The translations under genes and the position numbers were made by a program. A stretch of DNA of 64,000 nt from Methylococcus geothermalis (GTDB lineage Bacteria > Pseudomonadota > Gammaproteobacteria > Methylococcales > Methylococcaceae). Location: the NCBI RefSeq assembly GCF_012769535.1, contig NZ_CP046565.1:2308501-2372500 (forward strand), read 5' to 3'. This document shows, one piece after another, positions 1-9,591 of the stretch; the first letter of the stretch is position 1, and each line of letters opens with the position of its first letter. Below the pieces are notes generated by a model. It saw nothing but the letters and a program-made list of their open reading frames with translations. It did no database searches and was not told the DNA's origin.

Positions 1-525
1 ATGTTCCTGTGCCCAGCTCTGTTGGATGATCGAGGTATGGGCCAGGTTATGGACCTGTTCGATCACGTTCAGCTCGACCAGACGGCCGATTCGTTCCTCT
101 TCGGTGCCCAGCGCCTCGATCTCGTCGGCATGCAGCCGATAGATATCCTTGACGTGTTTCAGCCACTTGTTCACGATCAAAAGCCTGGCGCTCTGTTTTT
201 GCAGCGCAGCCCTGATGCCGCCACAGTTGTAGTGTCCGCAGACGATGACGTCGCGCACCTTGAGCACGTCGACCGCATACTGCAAGACGCTCAAGCCGTT
301 GAAGTCCGTGGTGATCAACTGGTTGGCGATGTTGCGGTGGACGAAGATTTCGCCGGGCTGGGCGTGGACGATGATTTCCGCCGGCACTCGGCTGTCCGAG
401 CAGCCGATCCAGAGCACGGCCGGACTCTGATCGACCGCCAGTCGCTCGAAATAATCGGGTTCTTTCAAGGTCTGTTCCGTGGCCCAGGCCTTGTTTTCCA
501 GCAGCATCCTCTCGAAAGCTTCCAT
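1..525 (-). CDS. can: Beta-class carbonic anhydrase (C-terminus cut by window edge)
   Basis: Interconverts CO2 and bicarbonate in the cytoplasm. Reading the minus strand from the ATG at 525, the protein has the zinc site of the beta class: Cys42 and Asp44 in CSDSR, and His98 and Cys101 in CGHYNCGG. These positions match my recollection of the E. coli Can numbering. Only 175 codons are inside the window; the family is usually about 210-220 residues, so the last part lies beyond position 1. The gene starts 54 nt after the SulP transporter stop on the same strand, which suggests one transcript for bicarbonate transport and hydration. No strong ribosome site precedes the ATG; the frame stays open further upstream, but homologues begin close to this Met. 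Confidence 0.93.
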   Translation of the reverse strand, partial: MEAFERMLLENKAWATEQTLKEPDYFERLAVDQSPAVLWIGCSDSRVPAEIIVHAQPGEIFVHRNIANQLITTDFNGLSVLQYAVDVLKVRDVIVCGHYNCGGIRAALQKQSARLLIVNKWLKHVKDIYRLHADEIEALGTEEERIGRLVELNVIEQVHNLAHTSIIQQSWAQEH

Positions 526-579
526 CAGCTCGCACTTTTTGTCTTTAGGAGATGGTGAACGGTCCGGCCGACACGGGCG

Positions 580-2187
580 TCAGCCGGAAATTTTGTACAG
601 AGGGCTCGCCCCGGCGTCGCCTTGTCGGGTTTCGGGTTCTCTGCCGGTCGGCCTCGGCGCGGATCTGAGATTCTTCAGATGAACCACGATCCGGTCCTCG
701 GGCGATGCCTTGACGAAGTCCTCGATGGTTTCCAGGATGTCCTGGTCCACGAATGCCGCGTCGGTTCCGTCGATGATCAGCTCGCTGTCGGGTTCGACCT
801 GATCCAACAGCTCGCGCAGCAGGGCCTTGTTCAAGAACGAGACATCCTTTCGAAGCCGCAGCAAATAATGGTTGCGGTGCCGGGTCAGGGAAATGGCGGC
901 GCGGAAATTCGCCCGGATGACGTAATACAAACCGCAGGCGACGCCGATGGCAATCCCTTTGAGCAGGTCCGTCGCCAGTATCGCGATGACGGTGACGGCA
1001 AACGGGACGAACTGTGTCGTTCCTTTGCGGTACATCTGGAGCACCATCGCCGGCTTGGCCAGTTTGTAGCCGGTCACCAGCAGAATCGATGCCAGCGCGG
1101 CCAGAGGAATGTGATTGAGATAGCGGGCAAGGAAGCCGACGCTCAGCAGCAGAAGGACGCCGTGGATGAAACATGCCACTTTGGTCCGCCCGCCGGCATT
1201 GATATTGGCCGAGGAACGGACGATGACGGCCGTGATCGGCAAGCCTCCCAAGAGACCGGCCAGCAGGTTGCCCAGGCCTTGCGCCTTGAGTTCCCGGTTG
1301 GTCGGCGCCACCCGCTTCAGCGGATCGAGCTTGTCGACTGCCTCCAGGCTGAGCAGGGTTTCGAGGCTGGCAATCACGGCAACGGTGAACGCAACGGTAT
1401 ACACCGCCGGGTCCATGATGCGGCTGAAATCCGGGAAGACGAGCCGCCCGGCCAAGTCGTCGAAGCCCTGAATGTTCGGAAGCTGCACCATGTGTTCCGG
1501 CGCGATCGCCAGGGACGATCCCGCCATCGAGACGTTGAACCCCACCGCCCAGAGTATCGCCGCCAGTGGACCGGGAATCTGCGCCAGCAGCGGCACGAAG
1601 CGGATCAGCCGGGTCTCCCACAGCACCATGATGGCGATCGCTACCGCACTCACCAAAGTCGAACCCGGCGAAATGGCGTCCATGGCGTGCAGCAGTTCCG
1701 AGAACGTACCCTCGGCGTCCTGAGGCAGATAGGTTTCTTCTCCCATGAGGTCCTGGCCGTAGCCGACGGCATGCGGGAGCTGCTTGGTGATCAGGATGAG
1801 CCCGATGGCCGACAGCATGCCCTTGATGACGGACGACGGGAAATAGGCGCCGATGGTTCCCGCCCTGAGGAAACCGAGAGCGAGTTGCATCAGCCCCGCC
1901 AGGATCACGGCGAGCAGAAAGTGCTCAAAGCCGCCGAGCTTTTCGATGCCCTGCAGCACGATGACCGTGAGGCCCGCGGCGGGGCCCGACACGCTCAACT
2001 GCGAGCCGCTGGCCCAGGACACGATCAGTCCGCCGATGATGCCCGCGACCACACCGGAAAGCAGCGGCGCGCCGGACGCTAGGGCAATGCCCAAACAGAG
2101 AGGCAGCGCGACCAGAAAGACCACGATGCCGGCGGGGATGTCCTGCTTGAGATGCTCAAGGTAATACGAGAGATGCTTTCTGACCAT
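580..2187 (-). CDS. SulP-family inorganic anion (probably bicarbonate/sulfate) transporter
   Basis: A 535-residue inner membrane transporter with many hydrophobic helices from about residue 17 to 425 and a C-terminal STAS-like domain (about 445-520, with SELIIDGTDAAFVDQD). The N-terminal SulP signature region includes SGPAAGLTVIV. The frame is open to 2304, but the Met at 2187 (MVRKHLSYYL) begins at the usual place before the first helix and has GGAAAG about 10 nt upstream. The carbonic anhydrase follows directly on the same strand. SulP proteins paired with carbonic anhydrase often carry bicarbonate, so that substrate is likely here, but sulfate or another anion cannot be excluded from sequence alone. 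Confidence 0.9.
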   Translation of the reverse strand: MVRKHLSYYLEHLKQDIPAGIVVFLVALPLCLGIALASGAPLLSGVVAGIIGGLIVSWASGSQLSVSGPAAGLTVIVLQGIEKLGGFEHFLLAVILAGLMQLALGFLRAGTIGAYFPSSVIKGMLSAIGLILITKQLPHAVGYGQDLMGEETYLPQDAEGTFSELLHAMDAISPGSTLVSAVAIAIMVLWETRLIRFVPLLAQIPGPLAAILWAVGFNVSMAGSSLAIAPEHMVQLPNIQGFDDLAGRLVFPDFSRIMDPAVYTVAFTVAVIASLETLLSLEAVDKLDPLKRVAPTNRELKAQGLGNLLAGLLGGLPITAVIVRSSANINAGGRTKVACFIHGVLLLLSVGFLARYLNHIPLAALASILLVTGYKLAKPAMVLQMYRKGTTQFVPFAVTVIAILATDLLKGIAIGVACGLYYVIRANFRAAISLTRHRNHYLLRLRKDVSFLNKALLRELLDQVEPDSELIIDGTDAAFVDQDILETIEDFVKASPEDRIVVHLKNLRSAPRPTGREPETRQGDAGASPLYKISG

Positions 2188-2340
2188 GTTCGATGCTTTC
2201 CACTCGTGTGGTGCAGGCGGCCGTGGAACGCGGCGGGTCCGCCGCCAATCTGGCCGAATGCATAGGCTGGCGAGGATGAAACGACGACACGCTCGCCGAT
2301 TCACTCGCCCATGGCTGAATTACACCAGAACGATAGGTTG

Positions 2341-2362
2341 ATTTCAACTGAGAGGTTGAAAT
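2341..2362. promoter_or_regulatory. Inverted repeat, possible operator upstream of the SulP-carbonic anhydrase unit
   Basis: A perfect 8-bp inverted repeat, ATTTCAAC-tgagag-GTTGAAAT, lies about 155 nt upstream of the SulP start in the 430-nt gap between divergent genes. It could bind a dimeric regulator. No regulator gene is adjacent, so the protein is unknown. Confidence 0.35.
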
Positions 2363-2456
2363 ACACCATACCGCACCCACTTCGGCCCGAACCTCCTACG
2401 TCTGCGGACCCGGTCACCCCGGTTCGATGACGATGACGTATCGACTCAATCATGTA

Positions 2457-2485
2457 TTGACAGTGAATCTTATGGCGCTTACTCT
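2457..2485 (+). promoter_or_regulatory. Possible sigma-70 promoter for the small membrane protein gene
   Basis: TTGACA at 2457-2462 is a perfect -35 box. A 17-nt spacer leads to TACTCT at 2480-2485, a weak -10. TATAGT lies slightly downstream at 2490. The predicted leader to the ATG at 2617 is about 125 nt. Confidence 0.35.
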
Positions 2486-2616
2486 ACCTTATAGTTTCGC
2501 TACGAAACTATTACGGCCTGCATGAAAACGGAAGGTTCGGCGCGCCCGGAATGACGCGCATCCCGTCCAGAGCTCGCGCAGGCCACTACCCGACTGACCG
2601 AGAGGAGAACAAAAAG

Positions 2617-2793
2617 ATGAACGAAGAAACCCAACCCGCGAAAGACTACTTCTGGATTTATGTTGCGCTGGCAACGGCCGCTCTGGTGGGCGTCGTCGTC
2701 ATGGCCAAGATGAGTGAAAACGACAAATACGATCCCATCCGCGCGCAGCAGAACGAAGAAATCGCGCGCATGAACATACGCGTTCTTAACTGA
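2617..2793 (+). CDS. Small single-pass membrane protein, function unknown
   Basis: A 58-residue protein with one hydrophobic helix at about residues 12-31 (WIYVALATAALVGVVVMA), a charged N-terminus and a charged C-terminal tail of about 27 residues. The ATG at 2617 has a good ribosome site (GAGGAG, about 12 nt upstream). The frame extends upstream to 2551 but without a better site. I do not recognise a family. It precedes another small exported protein and the pqq cluster on the same strand, but the pqq promoter lies between, so a role in PQQ metabolism is not supported. Confidence 0.65.
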   Translation: MNEETQPAKDYFWIYVALATAALVGVVVMAKMSENDKYDPIRAQQNEEIARMNIRVLN

Positions 2794-2834
2794 ATACGGA
2801 ACCCCATCGCCCGCTTCGGCGGAAGGACACTCCC

Positions 2835-3206
2835 ATGATCGATACAAGCTTGAAACTCTATTCTCTCCTGCTTCTTGCGTGGGTCTCGGCACTGCCGGGA
2901 AGCGTTTTCGCAACGGAATACATCTATCGCGACCTGATCGGCAATACGCTCCCGCCCCAGAAATGCGCGGCGAGAGCCGAAGCCGAGGCGAGTGCGGCCG
3001 ACGAATACAATCTCAAGAAACACGCCAGGATATTCTGCGAATCCCAAGGTTACGGCTGGCATGTCGAGCAGCGCAAGAGCGCAGGCAAACTGGTCTGCGA
3101 GGAGTGCGGCGACAGGGACCGGTTCCACTGCCACATGGAGGACGTCGTCGTACAATGCAAGCGGATCAAACCCGGCTCCGTCGGCCTGATCCCCGGCCGG
3201 GGATGA
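2835..3206 (+). CDS. Exported cysteine-containing protein, function unknown
   Basis: A 123-residue protein beginning with a signal peptide (hydrophobic residues 9-20, probable cleavage near SVFA-TEY). The mature part contains six Cys, including a CEEC pair and a CHM motif, so disulfides or metal binding are possible in the periplasm. The ribosome site GGAAGGA lies about 10 nt before the ATG. It sits 41 nt after the small membrane protein gene and may be co-transcribed with it. No family recognised. Confidence 0.7.
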   Translation: MIDTSLKLYSLLLLAWVSALPGSVFATEYIYRDLIGNTLPPQKCAARAEAEASAADEYNLKKHARIFCESQGYGWHVEQRKSAGKLVCEECGDRDRFHCHMEDVVVQCKRIKPGSVGLIPGRG

Positions 3207-3282
3207 ACCTCCTTCCCCCATCCATGAGAGAGGAGGCTTCCGCCGGTGGATGGCAACGACCGCCATTTCGGGAAAAACTCTG

Positions 3283-3311
3283 TTGCGTCGAAACGGGGCG
3301 GTACGTATACT
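3283..3311 (+). promoter_or_regulatory. Probable sigma-70 promoter of the pqq operon
   Basis: TTGCGT at 3283-3288 and TATACT at 3306-3311 are separated by 17 nt. Transcription would begin near 3318, about 60 nt before pqqA. The -10 box matches consensus at five of six positions; the -35 matches only at TTG. Confidence 0.5.
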
Positions 3312-3380
3312 GGCTGCCGAGCTGTAACCTGCTCTTTCTCTTGAAGACCAGACGTATAACATTATCTGGAGGACATTAAG

Positions 3381-3455
3381 ATGCGTTGGGAAAAACCGAG
3401 CTACAACGACATGCGCTTCGGCTTCGAAGTCACCATGTACATCTACAACCGTTAA
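3381..3455 (+). CDS. pqqA: PQQ precursor peptide PqqA
   Basis: A 24-residue ribosomal peptide, the substrate from which pyrroloquinoline quinone is built. The conserved Glu16-x3-Tyr20 pair lies in [10 protein letters not shown]; these two side chains are cross-linked by PqqE and become the cofactor. The family is typically 22-29 residues. A strong ribosome site GGAGG lies at 3368-3372, 8 nt before the ATG, as expected for a peptide needed in large amounts. It is the first gene of pqqABCDE and is separated from pqqB by a stem-loop that could raise the pqqA mRNA share. Confidence 0.96.
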   Translation: MRWEKPSYNDMRFGFEVTMYIYNR

Positions 3456-3472
3456 TCTCAAACGGTTGTGCG

Positions 3473-3504
3473 AAAGCGGGGTTCGATCGTTCGAGCCCCG
3501 TTTT
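3473..3504 (+). terminator. Stem-loop with T-run between pqqA and pqqB (attenuator or leaky terminator)
   Basis: Arm CGGGGTTCGA (3477-3486) pairs with TCGAGCCCCG (3491-3500) around a 4-nt loop, with one G-U pair. The stem can extend through AAAG against the following TTTT (3501-3504). It starts 18 nt after the pqqA stop and 38 nt before pqqB. Partial termination or 3' protection of the short pqqA transcript would make pqqA more abundant than pqqBCDE, a pattern known in other pqq operons. Confidence 0.7.
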
Positions 3505-3541
3505 CGTTTGCGCGGCAGCATCAACTCCTCAGAGCTTCCCT

Positions 3542-4456
3542 ATGATCATTCGTGTGCTCGGAGCCGGCGCCGGCGGCGGGTTTCCGCAATGGAACTGTAA
3601 CTGCAGCAATTGCCGGCGTTTCCGCGAAAAGAGCCTGAACGCTCGCGGCCGGACCCAGTCCTCGATCGCGATCAGCGCCGATGGCAAGCGCTGGGTGCTG
3701 TTCAATGCCTCGCCGGACATCCGCAGCCAGCTCGAGGCTTTTCCTGCCAGCCATCCGCGCGAGGGTGTCCGCGACAGCGGCATCCACGCCATCGTGCTGA
3801 TCGACAGCCAGATCGACCACACCACTGGCCTATTGATGCTGCGCGAATCCACCCGCCCACTGCAAATCTATTGCAGCGAGATGGTGAAACAGGATTTGTC
3901 CACCGGCTTCCCGGTATTCCGGATGCTGGAACATTATTGCGGGGTGGAGCACCATGCCGTTCCGCTGGACGGCGGCAGCTTCGCGATTCCCGGCATCAAC
4001 GGCTTGAAATTCTCGACCCATTCGCTGAAAAGCAAGGCGCCGCCCTATTCGCCCCACCGCCACGATCCGCACGACGGCGACAACATCGGCGTGATCGTCG
4101 AAAACACGGAAAACGGCCGTAAACTTTACTACGCGCCCGGCTTGGGCGAGATCGAACCGCACGTCCAGGCAGCCATGGAAACCGCCGATTGTCTGCTGGT
4201 CGACGGTACCTTCTGGCGCGAGGACGAGATGCACCATGCCGGCATCTGCGACAAACAGGCGCGGGAGATGGGCCACCTGCCGCAGTCTGGCCCCGGCGGC
4301 ATGCTGGAAATCCTGAATGCCTCGCCGGATGCCCGCAAGGTCTTGATCCACATCAACAACACCAACCCGATTCTGGACGAAGATTCGCCGGAGCGGCAGA
4401 TCCTGACCCAAGCCGGGGTCGAGGTCGCCTACGACGGTTTGGAAATCGTTTTGTGA
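3542..4456 (+). CDS. pqqB: PQQ biosynthesis protein PqqB
   Basis: A 304-residue member of the metallo-beta-lactamase fold used in PQQ biosynthesis, thought to act as an iron-dependent hydroxylase of the tyrosine-derived moiety. The N-terminus ([18 protein letters not shown]) and the zinc-type motif CNCSNC at about residues 18-23 are diagnostic. The frame is open back to 3386, overlapping pqqA, but the ATG at 3542 starts exactly at the family N-terminus and follows the stem-loop. pqqC follows after 8 nt. Confidence 0.96.
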   Translation: MIIRVLGAGAGGGFPQWNCNCSNCRRFREKSLNARGRTQSSIAISADGKRWVLFNASPDIRSQLEAFPASHPREGVRDSGIHAIVLIDSQIDHTTGLLMLRESTRPLQIYCSEMVKQDLSTGFPVFRMLEHYCGVEHHAVPLDGGSFAIPGINGLKFSTHSLKSKAPPYSPHRHDPHDGDNIGVIVENTENGRKLYYAPGLGEIEPHVQAAMETADCLLVDGTFWREDEMHHAGICDKQAREMGHLPQSGPGGMLEILNASPDARKVLIHINNTNPILDEDSPERQILTQAGVEVAYDGLEIVL

Positions 4457-4464
4457 GGAATCCC

Positions 4465-5199
4465 ATGAGCCAAGACACGACCCCCTGGAGCCGCGAAGAA
4501 TTCGAAGCCCGGCTGCGCGCAAAGGACAAGTTCTATCACATCCATCACCCCTACCACGTGATGATGGCCAACGGCGAACTGAACCGCGAGCAGATCCAGG
4601 GCTGGGTGGCGAACCGCTTCTATTACCAGATCGCCATTCCGCGCAAGGACTCGGCCATCATGGCCAACTGCCCGGACCGCGAAACCCGCCGCAAATGGAT
4701 GCAGCGCGTGATGGACCACGACGGCTACGGCGACGACCCCGGCGGCATCGAAGCCTGGATCCAGCTCGGCATCGCCTGCGGCCTGAGCCGGGAGGACCTC
4801 ACCTCGCTCAAGCACGTGCTGCCCGGCGTGCGTTTCGCGGTCGACGCCTACGTCAACTTCGCCCGCACCGCGACCTGGCAGGAAGCCGCCTGCTCCTCGC
4901 TCACCGAGCTGTTCGCGCCGACCATCCACAAGCAGCGGCTGGCCGGCTGGCCGGACCTCTACCCCTGGATCGCCGCCGACGGCCTTGCCTACTTCCGCAA
5001 GCGGGTGACCCAGGCCAGCCGCGACGTCGAACACGGCATCGAAATCACGCTGGATTACTTCAAGACCCGCGAACAGCAGGAAAGGGCGTTGGAAATCCTC
5101 CAGTTCAAGCTCGACATCCTGTGGTCGATGCTGGATGCCATGTATCTGGCCTATATCGACAACAAGCCACCTTACTTCAACATCGCCGGAGCCGCATGA
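4465..5199 (+). CDS. pqqC: Pyrroloquinoline-quinone synthase PqqC
   Basis: A 244-residue cofactor-free oxidase that performs ring closure and the eight-electron oxidation in the last step of PQQ synthesis. The N-terminal [15 protein letters not shown] and [16 protein letters not shown] segments are strongly conserved in the family. The length is typical. It starts 8 nt after pqqB (GAGGAA ribosome site) and its stop overlaps the pqqD start as ATGA, indicating translational coupling. Confidence 0.96.
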   Translation: MSQDTTPWSREEFEARLRAKDKFYHIHHPYHVMMANGELNREQIQGWVANRFYYQIAIPRKDSAIMANCPDRETRRKWMQRVMDHDGYGDDPGGIEAWIQLGIACGLSREDLTSLKHVLPGVRFAVDAYVNFARTATWQEAACSSLTELFAPTIHKQRLAGWPDLYPWIAADGLAYFRKRVTQASRDVEHGIEITLDYFKTREQQERALEILQFKLDILWSMLDAMYLAYIDNKPPYFNIAGAA

Positions 5200-5477
5200 G
5201 CCTGCAACCCGACACACTGCTGGAAATCTCGCCCCTGCTGCGCTTGCAATGGGAGGAAGCTCAGCAGCGCTACGTCATGCTCTACCCCGAAGGCATGATC
5301 GAACTGAACGAGACGGCCGCCGCGATCCTGGAACTTTGCGACGGCAAGCACAATCTCACTCACATCGTGGAAAAACTGGAACAAAAGTACGAGGCGACCG
5401 GAATCGAACCCGATGTGCGCGAAATGCTCGAAAGTGCCTTGAACAATGGCTGGATCAGAGAATTCGTCCCTCAGTAA
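5196..5477 (+). CDS. pqqD: PqqA-binding chaperone PqqD
   Basis: A 93-residue peptide-recognition (RRE) domain protein that holds PqqA and presents it to the radical SAM enzyme PqqE. Family features include [20 protein letters not shown] near the N-terminus and [14 protein letters not shown] in the middle. The start overlaps the pqqC stop by 4 nt (ATGA). Its 3' end overlaps the probable start of pqqE by 32 nt, consistent with coupled synthesis of two proteins that act as a complex. Confidence 0.95.
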   Translation: MSLQPDTLLEISPLLRLQWEEAQQRYVMLYPEGMIELNETAAAILELCDGKHNLTHIVEKLEQKYEATGIEPDVREMLESALNNGWIREFVPQ

Positions 5478-6567
5478 ACCGCGCTGGCTGCTGGCGGAAC
5501 TGACTTACTCCTGCCCGCTGCAATGCCCCTATTGCTCCAACCCGCTGGATTATGCCCGTTTAGGGCATGAACTGAGCACCGAGGAATGGAAGCGGGTGCT
5601 GAGCGAGGCCCGCGCGCTCGGCGCCGTGCAGCTCGGGCTATCCGGCGGCGAACCGCTGACCCGCCGCGACTTGGCCGAGATCGTCGCGCACGCCCGCCAG
5701 CTCGGCTATTACACCAACCTCATCACCTCCGGCTACGGCCTGGACGAAGCCCGTATCGCCGAGCTGAAATCGGCCGGCCTCGACCACATCCAGGTCAGCA
5801 TCCAGTCGCCGGAAAAGCTGCTGAACGATAAGCTCGCAGGCACCGAGTCGTTCGAGCACAAACTCGAGGTCGCCCGCTGGGTGAAGCGGCACGGCTATCC
5901 GATGGTGCTGTGTGTGGTGATCCATCGCCAGAACATCCACCAGATGCGGCAGATTCTGGAGATGGCCGAGGAACTCGGGGCGGATTACCTGGAGCTGGCC
6001 AACACCCAGTATTACGGCTGGGCGCTGCTCAACCGGGACCATTTGCTGCCGACCCGCGAACAATTCGCCGAAGCCGAAGCGATCGCCCAGGCCTACAAGG
6101 AAAAGGTGAAGGGCCGGATGAAGATCTACTACGTCGTCCCGGACTATTACGAAGACCGGCCCAAGGCCTGCATGAACGGCTGGGGCACGACCTTCCTCAC
6201 CATCGCGCCGGATGGCATGGCGCTCCCCTGCCATGCCGCCCGAGAACTGCCAGGGCTGGACTGCCCCAACGTGCGCGATTTCAACGTGCGCGACATCTGG
6301 TACGAATCGGACGCCTTCAACCGCTTCCGCGGCTATGGCTGGATGAAAGAGCCCTGCCGTTCCTGCCCGGAAAAGGAAAAGGACTTCGGCGGCTGCCGCT
6401 GCCAAGCCTATCTCATGACCGGCGACATGACCGATGCCGACCCGGTTTGCAGCAAATCCCCGCACCACCATCGGGTGGCGGAAGCCATCGCCTCTGCGCA
6501 GCGGTCGCTGGCGGACAGACCTTTGGTCTTCCGTAATCCCAAGAATTCCCGAGCCCTGAGCGGCTGA
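5446..6567 (+). CDS. pqqE: PqqA peptide cyclase PqqE (radical SAM)
   Basis: A 373-residue radical SAM enzyme with a SPASM domain that forms the C-C bond between Glu and Tyr of PqqA. The SAM-cluster cysteines are Cys23, Cys27 and Cys30 (CPLQCPYC). [10 protein letters not shown] follows as the SAM-binding GGE motif. The C-terminal SPASM part has [31 protein letters not shown] and a final Cys in VCSKSPHHH. The ATG at 5446 lies inside pqqD (32-nt overlap). No better start exists before the conserved [15 protein letters not shown], so it is accepted. No pqqF or pqqG protease gene follows in the window. Confidence 0.95.
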   Translation: MAGSENSSLSKPRWLLAELTYSCPLQCPYCSNPLDYARLGHELSTEEWKRVLSEARALGAVQLGLSGGEPLTRRDLAEIVAHARQLGYYTNLITSGYGLDEARIAELKSAGLDHIQVSIQSPEKLLNDKLAGTESFEHKLEVARWVKRHGYPMVLCVVIHRQNIHQMRQILEMAEELGADYLELANTQYYGWALLNRDHLLPTREQFAEAEAIAQAYKEKVKGRMKIYYVVPDYYEDRPKACMNGWGTTFLTIAPDGMALPCHAARELPGLDCPNVRDFNVRDIWYESDAFNRFRGYGWMKEPCRSCPEKEKDFGGCRCQAYLMTGDMTDADPVCSKSPHHHRVAEAIASAQRSLADRPLVFRNPKNSRALSG

Positions 6568-6576
6568 TTCGACTCA

Positions 6577-6595
6577 GGCCACGGAAAATGTGGCC
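6577..6595 (+). terminator. Small hairpin after pqqE
   Basis: GGCCAC (6577-6582) pairs with GTGGCC (6590-6595) around a 7-nt A-rich loop, 10 nt after the pqqE stop. There is no following T-run, so termination, if real, would be weak or Rho-dependent. Confidence 0.3.
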
Positions 6596-6718
6596 GCTTC
6601 CCCTGTTACCCCCCCTTGTTCCGGCGAAATGCTCATCGTAGCTTTCGCTAAGATGAGCCCGATCGAAGCCGCATGAGAACTCGGCGGCTGGCGGATCTGA
6701 ACGGTGGCTGAGCCAGCT

Positions 6719-7657
6719 CTAAAGCGCCGCTTTCACCACTGCCAACCCGCTCGCGATCAAACCGCCCGCTTCACTCTCCAGCCAAGTAGCCTCGGTCTCC
6801 TTCCGCAACCAAGTGTACTGCCGCTTGGCGAACTGCCTGGTGGCGATGATGGCGCGTTCGACGAAGGTATCGAAATCGCATTCGCCCTCGAGATAGGCCC
6901 AGGCCTGCCGGTAGCCTACGGCGCGGATCGAGGGCAGGGTTTCGTTCAGGTCGCCGCGGCGGTACAGGGCTTCGACTTCCCCCAGGAAACCATCGTCCAG
7001 CATCCGCCGGAACCGCTCGGCGATCCGCTCCGCCAGCACGGCCCGGCTCGATGGGGCCAGCACCAGGCGCAGCGGCCGGAACGGCAGCTCGGGGTTTCGG
7101 CTTCCCTCCCACAGTTCGGACAGCGGTTGTCCGGTGAGGTAGAACACCTCCAGGGCGCGCTGGAGGCGCTGGGGATCGTTGGGGTGGATGCGCGCAGCCG
7201 CCGGAGGGTCGATGCGGGACAGTTCGGCGTGAAGCGCTTGCCAACCTTCCCGCACCGCCCGCTCTTCAAGCTCGCGGCGGATTTCCGGATGGGCGGGTGG
7301 CAGTTCCGCCAATCCGCGCAGCAGCGCGTTGAAGTACAGCATGGTGCCGCCGGCCAACACCGGCAAGCGGCCGCGGGCGGCGATGTCGGCGATCAGGGCC
7401 AGCGCCCGGTCGCGGAACTGGCCGGTGGAGAAGGTTTCGGACGGGTCGAGGATGTCGATCAGGTGGTGCGGCACCGTTGCGCGATCGGCGGAGGTGGGCT
7501 TGGCGGTGCCGATGTCCATGCCGCGGTAGACCAGGGAGGAATCGACGCTGACGATCTCGCCGTTCAGGGCGCCGGCGATCTCGATCGCCAGCCGCGATTT
7601 GCCGGAGGCCGTGGGCCCCATCAGCGCCACGACCGGCGGCAGCTCGGAAGCGGTCAT
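6719..7657 (-). CDS. miaA: tRNA dimethylallyltransferase MiaA
   Basis: A 312-residue enzyme that transfers the dimethylallyl group to A37 of tRNAs reading UNN codons. The P-loop GPTASGKS lies near residue 14, followed by [25 protein letters not shown] and the C-terminal [12 protein letters not shown] motif. A longer frame runs upstream, but the ATG at 7657 overlaps the mutL stop (ATGA) and matches the family start. mutL-miaA is a common gammaproteobacterial order; hfq, often next, is not downstream here. Confidence 0.96.
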   Translation of the reverse strand: MTASELPPVVALMGPTASGKSRLAIEIAGALNGEIVSVDSSLVYRGMDIGTAKPTSADRATVPHHLIDILDPSETFSTGQFRDRALALIADIAARGRLPVLAGGTMLYFNALLRGLAELPPAHPEIRRELEERAVREGWQALHAELSRIDPPAAARIHPNDPQRLQRALEVFYLTGQPLSELWEGSRNPELPFRPLRLVLAPSSRAVLAERIAERFRRMLDDGFLGEVEALYRRGDLNETLPSIRAVGYRQAWAYLEGECDFDTFVERAIIATRQFAKRQYTWLRKETEATWLESEAGGLIASGLAVVKAAL

Positions 7658-9456
7658 CGGCCGCGCAGGAACAGCCGGTCGAGTTCCTGGGTATCGAGCT
7701 GCACCCAGGTCGGCCGGCCGTGATTGCATTGCCCGGCGCGCTCGGTCGCCTCCATTTCGCGCAGCAGCGCGTTCATCTCCGGCACGGTGAGCTTGCGGCC
7801 CGCCCGCACCGAAGCGTGGCAGGCCATGGTGGCGAGGGTCGCGTGGACGGTGTCCTGCAGACGATCGGAAGACCCGTGCTCGCGCAGGTCGGCGAGCACA
7901 TCCCGCACCAGGCGCTCGACATCGCCCCCCTCCAGCAAAGCCGGCACCGACCGGACCAGCACGCTGTCCCCGCCGGTGCGCCGCAGTTCGATGCCCAGCC
8001 GCGCCAGGTGCTCGCCGTGCTCGTCGGCCAGCTCGGCATCGGCTAGACCCAGCGTGATCCGCACCGGCAGCAGCAAGGGCTGGCTGGCGATCCGGCCGGA
8101 CTGATATTGCCGCTTCAAGCGCTCGTACGTGATCCGCTCGTGGGCGGCATGGCCGTCGACCAGGATCAAGCCTCGAGCGTTCTCCGCCAGGATGTACACT
8201 GCTTTGAGATGGGCCAGGGCGTAACCCAGCGGGGGGATATCCTGTTCGGCGCGGGTGTCGGGCCGGTTCGGGACGGGCGCGGGCGCTGAATAGAGTTTGC
8301 GCAGATCGCCCAGGGTATCGACCACGCTGCCGGTTTGATAAGCCTGACGCGGCGCCTCGGCCACCCGGAACAAGGGTTGCTGGCGGGCGGACGGCTCGTA
8401 GGAAGACACCGGGCGCTCCTGAACGGGCGCTTCCATCGCAACCGCCGTCTGCCCAGGCTTGTGCCCGGCGATCGAGCGGTGCAGCGCGCTGAACAGGAAA
8501 TCGTGCACCATCCGCCCTTCGCGGAACCGCACTTCCAGCTTGGCGGGGTGGGCGTTGACATCGACCAGGGCCGGGTCGATCTCCAGGTACAGCACATAGA
8601 CCGGCTGGCGCTGGTGGTACATCACGTCCTGATAGGCTTGGCGGATGGCGTGGCCGACCAGCTTGTCGCGGATCAACCGGCGGTTGACGTAGAAGAACTG
8701 CAGGTCGCCCTGGCTGCGCGAGAACGTCGGCAGCCCGACCCAGCCGTGCAGGCGCAAGCCGCAGGATTCGAAATCCACCCGCAGCGACTGTTCGAGGAAA
8801 TCCGGTCCGCACAGCGCACCGATGCGTTCGGCCCGGTCGGTGTCCTCTCCGCCCGCCCGCAGCCTGAGAACTTCGCGCTGGTTGTGGCGCAGCGCGAAGC
8901 CGACGTCGAACCGAGCCAGTGCCATCCGCTGCACCAGGGTCTGGACGTGGCCGAATTCGGTCTTCTCCGCGCGCAGGAACTTGCGGCGGGCCGGGGTGTT
9001 GTAGAACAGGTCTCGCACCTCGACCGTCGTTCCCTGCGCGTGCTGGGCGGGCTGGATGTCGAAATCGCTCTCGCTGCCGTCGGCGCTCACCTGCCAGCCG
9101 CACGGCGCATCGCCGGTGCGGGAAGTGAGCGTCAACCGCGCCACCGAGCTGATGCTGGGCAGCGCCTCGCCGCGAAAACCCATGCTCGCCACCCGCTCCA
9201 AGTCCTCCAGCGAGGCGATCTTGCTGGTGGCGTGGCGGGACAGGGCCAGGCCTAAGTCTTCGCGGTCGATGCCGCAGCCGTCGTCGCGAATCCGGATCAG
9301 CCGGGCGCCGCCCTGCTCGATATCGAGTTCGATCTGGCGGGCGCCGGCATCGAAGGCGTTTTCGACCAGTTCCTTCACCACGGAAGCGGGCCGCTCGATG
9401 ACCTCGCCGGCGGCGATCTGGTTGATCAGTTGCGGGGGGAGCTGACGGATGCGCAT
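7654..9456 (-). CDS. mutL: DNA mismatch repair protein MutL
   Basis: A 600-residue GHKL ATPase that links MutS mismatch recognition to strand incision. The N-terminal ATPase motifs are all visible: [25 protein letters not shown] and [14 protein letters not shown]. The C-terminal dimerisation domain ends with [12 protein letters not shown] and CNHGRPT. A DQHAxE-type endonuclease motif is absent: the related position reads DGHAAHER, as expected for an organism using MutH-type incision. The gene overlaps miaA by 4 nt. Confidence 0.96.
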   Translation of the reverse strand: MRIRQLPPQLINQIAAGEVIERPASVVKELVENAFDAGARQIELDIEQGGARLIRIRDDGCGIDREDLGLALSRHATSKIASLEDLERVASMGFRGEALPSISSVARLTLTSRTGDAPCGWQVSADGSESDFDIQPAQHAQGTTVEVRDLFYNTPARRKFLRAEKTEFGHVQTLVQRMALARFDVGFALRHNQREVLRLRAGGEDTDRAERIGALCGPDFLEQSLRVDFESCGLRLHGWVGLPTFSRSQGDLQFFYVNRRLIRDKLVGHAIRQAYQDVMYHQRQPVYVLYLEIDPALVDVNAHPAKLEVRFREGRMVHDFLFSALHRSIAGHKPGQTAVAMEAPVQERPVSSYEPSARQQPLFRVAEAPRQAYQTGSVVDTLGDLRKLYSAPAPVPNRPDTRAEQDIPPLGYALAHLKAVYILAENARGLILVDGHAAHERITYERLKRQYQSGRIASQPLLLPVRITLGLADAELADEHGEHLARLGIELRRTGGDSVLVRSVPALLEGGDVERLVRDVLADLREHGSSDRLQDTVHATLATMACHASVRAGRKLTVPEMNALLREMEATERAGQCNHGRPTWVQLDTQELDRLFLRGR

Positions 9457-9591
9457 GGCGGGGAAGAGAGGGCTGAAAGCGCCGGACCGTTTATCCGGAA
9501 AGCCTTCGTCCGTTCAGGCAAGAAATCGTGGGCGACCAGGACGGCGCCTCCCTGGCCGTTTCGGAAGGCCGTCGGCCGCTCCGTGGGTGTC

